A stretch of 7,914 nucleotides of DNA, taken from NCBI GenBank assembly GCA_913049525.1, contig CAJWYZ010000060.1, positions 1 through 7,914 on the forward strand, given 5' to 3'. Positions 6,511 to 7,914 of the stretch are shown piece by piece. The DNA is from an uncultured Fidelibacterota bacterium (GTDB lineage Bacteria > Fidelibacterota > Marinisomatia > SCGC-AAA003-L08 > D37C17). Below the pieces are notes generated by a model that saw only the letters and a program-made list of their open reading frames with translations, made no database searches and was not told the DNA's origin. Every line of letters begins with the position of its first letter. Positions within the stretch are counted from its first letter, which is position 1. Made by a program: the position numbers and the translations under genes.

Positions 6511-7005
6511 ATGGATGTAATTGTTTCCACACCAAATCTCTCCGATCAATTCGATCAGCACGTAGATATTGTTGAACCATTGTTTAAACATTATGGAAGC
6601 TTAAAACAGGGATATGGCAAGATAACAACCGTAAACTGTTTTGAAGACAATTCATTAGTGGCAGAACAAGTTAAATTACCAGGAAATGGAGGGGTGTTGG
6701 TAGTAGATGGCGGGGCTTCACTTCGGTATTCATTATTAGGTGATCAGCTCGCAGCTTCTGCCATAGAAAATAGTTGGTCAGCAATCTTAATCAACGGTTG
6801 CCTAAGAGATGTAGAGATTATCGCGCCCATGCCGTTGGTGGTCATGGCATTAGCATCCATACCCCGTAAGACGGTGAAAGCTGGCAAAGGTCAATTAAAT
6901 TTACCTGTTAACTTTGCAGGTGCTACTTTCCATCCAGGACATTACCTGTTCGTTGACGAAACTGGCATTTTAGTTGCTGAAAATAATTTATTAGCGCCCA
7001 TCTAA
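6511..7005 (+). CDS. rraA: RraA-family protein, probable HMG/CHA-type aldolase
   Basis: This 164-residue protein has the length and core of the RraA/MenG-like fold: VVEPLF (20-25), VNCFEDNSLV, VLVVDGGAS and the closing YLFVDETGILVA. E. coli RraA binds RNase E and lowers its activity. Other family members are metal-dependent class II pyruvate aldolases acting on 4-hydroxy-4-methyl-2-oxoglutarate and often also decarboxylating oxaloacetate. The aldolase signature D-x20-R-D is complete here: Asp78 in LGDQLA, then Arg99-Asp100 in GCLRDV. As I recall, E. coli RraA lacks these residues. The protein is therefore more likely an enzyme than a pure RNase E inhibitor, although annotation pipelines will often call it RraA. 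AAGGAG (6496-6501) lies 9 nt before the ATG. It follows a terminator, so it is probably transcribed separately from aceBA. Confidence 0.82.
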   Translation: MDVIVSTPNLSDQFDQHVDIVEPLFKHYGSLKQGYGKITTVNCFEDNSLVAEQVKLPGNGGVLVVDGGASLRYSLLGDQLAASAIENSWSAILINGCLRDVEIIAPMPLVVMALASIPRKTVKAGKGQLNLPVNFAGATFHPGHYLFVDETGILVAENNLLAPI

Positions 7006-7082
7006 GGTTTTTCTACAAATAGGAGTCTGCTATTGGTTTGTTTTCTTTTTTTCTGCAACTTCGATTGGATGTAGATTTTCTA

Positions 7083-7538
7083 ATGACAAAAAATTCAAAT
7101 TTAGTACAAATCTTCACAGATGGTGCCTGTAAAGGTAATCCGGGGCCTGGTGGATGGGGTGCCATTATGAAATATGGTGACCATGTGAAAGAACTAAATG
7201 GCTATTCTGCAGAAACCACCAATAATATTATGGAATTGACTGCCGTCATTGAAGCATTAAAATCTCTTACCCGCCCCTGTGCTATTATTCTCACAACAGA
7301 TTCTAATTATGTGAAAGATGGTATTACTCAGTGGATTCATAATTGGAAAAAGAAAGGTTGGAAGACTGCCAATAAACAACCAGTAAAGAATAAAGAATGT
7401 TGGCTCCAATTAGATGTAGAAGTCCAACGCCACCAGATTAAATGGAAATGGGTAAAAGGACATAGCGGACATCCTGAAAATGAACGGGCTGATGAACTGG
7501 CAAATGAAGCAGTGGAAGATAATGTAAATAGGGAATAG
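7083..7538 (+). CDS. rnhA: Ribonuclease HI
   Basis: RNase HI cuts the RNA strand of RNA-DNA hybrids, removing primers and R-loops. The protein has 151 residues, and the full catalytic set is present at a uniform +3 offset from E. coli: Asp13 in [17 protein letters not shown], Glu51 in NNIMELTAV, Asp73 in TTDSNYV, His127 in [14 protein letters not shown] and Asp137. The handle region [24 protein letters not shown] (84-107) is also present. I chose ATG 7083 because the N-terminus then matches the family; the in-frame TTG at 7038 would add 15 hydrophobic residues. The ATG has only a weak, distant GGA (7067-7069), while a strong AGGAG (7021-7025) lies too far upstream to serve it directly. It may be cotranscribed with the RraA-like gene 77 nt upstream. 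Confidence 0.95.
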   Translation: MTKNSNLVQIFTDGACKGNPGPGGWGAIMKYGDHVKELNGYSAETTNNIMELTAVIEALKSLTRPCAIILTTDSNYVKDGITQWIHNWKKKGWKTANKQPVKNKECWLQLDVEVQRHQIKWKWVKGHSGHPENERADELANEAVEDNVNRE

Positions 7539-7590
7539 TTAAGCCCCATACCGCAAATAGTCAGCTAGTTTAATCCTCCAAGCTGAAACC

Positions 7591-7599
7591 TTATACACA
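7591..7599 (+). promoter_or_regulatory. DnaA-box sequence TTATACACA
   Basis: This is an exact match to TTWTNCACA and is identical to the R2 box of E. coli oriC. It lies 53 nt after the rnhA stop. Function is not shown by the sequence alone. Confidence 0.4.
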
Positions 7600-7700
7600 G
7601 GAATTAGTATGAACATTTAACCCCGCTTTCCAGTTCCTAACTTTGCAGAAATTAGATCACGAATCCCTTTAGGAATTGCTTTCTCAGATTTTGAGCTAAA

Positions 7701-7741
7701 TAAAAAAAGGGAAGCACCCCTTCTCCGTAGTATCTCCCTTT
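7701..7741 (-). terminator. Terminator-like hairpin, leftward
   Basis: AAAGGGA (7706-7712) and TCCCTTT (7735-7741) form a 7-bp stem around a 22-nt loop. Read leftward, the stem runs into further T (complement of 7702-7705) and then ATTTA. An alternative smaller stem, GGGAAG (7709-7714) with CTTCTC (7720-7725), is possible in + strand RNA. The loop is long, so confidence is limited. It might also act weakly on rnhA readthrough. Confidence 0.35.
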
Positions 7742-7769
7742 AATTATTAATAAGGAGATCTCAGTAAGT

Positions 7770-7803
7770 GTAACTAATCAGTTACGATAGCCAACTAATC
7801 AGT
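7770..7803. repeat. Palindrome with a partial direct copy 21 bp away
   Basis: GTAACT-AATC-AGTTAC (7770-7785) is a perfect palindrome with 6-bp arms. Its 11-bp core AACTAATCAGT (7772-7782) recurs exactly at 7793-7803, 21 bp on, about two helical turns, which puts both sites on the same face of DNA. The second copy keeps only ACT/AGT of the symmetry. The arrangement resembles a strong and a weak site for a dimeric DNA-binding protein. Confidence 0.4.
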
Positions 7804-7814
7804 ATTATGAAGCT

Positions 7815-7823
7815 TGTGGATAA
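7815..7823 (-). promoter_or_regulatory. DnaA-box sequence TTATCCACA (reverse strand)
   Basis: TGTGGATAA on the + strand is the complement of TTATCCACA, the strongest-binding E. coli box sequence (R1, R4). It points towards the other box, 215 bp away. It is close to a GATC-containing palindrome (7836-7843) and an A-rich run (7848-7863). Confidence 0.4.
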
Positions 7824-7849
7824 TAACTATTGATGGTGATCACTAAATT

Positions 7850-7884
7850 AAAAAAATAAAAAAGCCCCCCGTTTCCTGAGAGCT
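7850..7884 (-). terminator. Terminator-like hairpin for a leftward gene off the right edge
   Basis: In - strand RNA, AGCUCUC (complement of 7878-7884) pairs with GGGGGCU (complement of 7863-7869), using two G-U pairs. The loop is about 8 nt, and a long T-rich run follows (complement of 7850-7862). Just to its right, the - strand reads Tyr-Leu-Asp-Gly-Lys-Gly-stop (7893-7913), which could be the end of a protein encoded beyond the window. Confidence 0.4.
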
Positions 7885-7914
7885 CATACAATCTATCCCT
7901 TGCCATCTAAGTAG

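Larger units (their letters stand above)
7539..7914. other. Intergenic region without a recognised gene
   Basis: I find no convincing coding region or tRNA here. The stretch holds two DnaA-box sequences, a palindrome with a partial copy 21 bp away, a GTGATCAC palindrome (7836-7843), AT-rich runs at 7741-7752 and 7844-7863, and two hairpins with T-runs on the - strand. A minor inverted repeat, TCAGCT (7561-7566) and AGCTGA (7581-7586), follows rnhA but has no T-run. The density of elements suggests a regulatory or replication-related function, or the downstream end of a leftward gene beyond the edge. Confidence 0.5.

Noticed and set aside
7768..7773. TAAGGAG at 7750-7756 as ribosome site for a small gene
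   Set aside because: The only start in range is GTG at 7768, followed at once by TAA.
7807..7859. Tiny frames MKLVDNNY and MVITKLKK
   Set aside because: They have eight codons, no ribosome site, and the composition expected by chance in AT-rich DNA.

Overview
The window is an AT-rich bacterial fragment built around a glyoxylate-shunt locus. The truncated gene at the left edge ends in two dockerin-like repeats of the form GDLNxDGxxNVLDVVxLVN. This type of C-terminal tail is common on secreted proteins of Candidatus Marinimicrobia (SAR406) and other FCB-group bacteria. Together with the AT-rich codon use and AAGGA-type ribosome sites, it suggests a marine Marinimicrobia-like organism. This placement is an inference from recalled family patterns.

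Layout, left to right. (1) Positions 1-243, + strand: the C-terminal end of a dockerin-bearing, probably secreted protein. Its likely intrinsic terminator (273-308) lies inside the 3' end of the convergent neighbour. (2) Positions 255-2949, - strand: a two-gene operon of a RamB/ScfR-type XRE regulator followed 7 nt later by an alanine/serine-glyoxylate aminotransferase. (3) Positions 2950-3067: a divergent control region with three tandem 14-bp repeats of TTGTAAAATTT, an imperfect hairpin, and a fourth, inverted 11-bp copy that covers the aceB start codon. (4) Positions 3068-6367, + strand: malate synthase A (aceB) and a long-form isocitrate lyase (aceA), 15 nt apart, then a terminator. (5) Positions 6511-7005, + strand: an RraA-family protein with an intact class II aldolase motif. 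(6) Positions 7083-7538, + strand: ribonuclease HI. (7) Positions 7539-7914: a non-coding stretch with two perfect DnaA-box sequences, a palindrome with a partial second copy 21 bp away, and two terminator-like hairpins that read leftward.

How the genes fit together: AceA splits isocitrate into succinate and glyoxylate. AceB condenses glyoxylate with acetyl-CoA to malate. The aminotransferase can divert glyoxylate to glycine. The regulator belongs to the family whose actinobacterial member RamB controls aceA and aceB, and its own start codon abuts the repeat array. The locus therefore reads as a self-contained, autoregulated module for growth on acetate or fatty acids, with a glyoxylate branch to glycine. 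The RraA-like protein may act on oxaloacetate or related keto acids, but it has its own ribosome site after a terminator and may be unrelated. The least explained parts are the operator array at 2953-3070 and the right-hand intergenic region.
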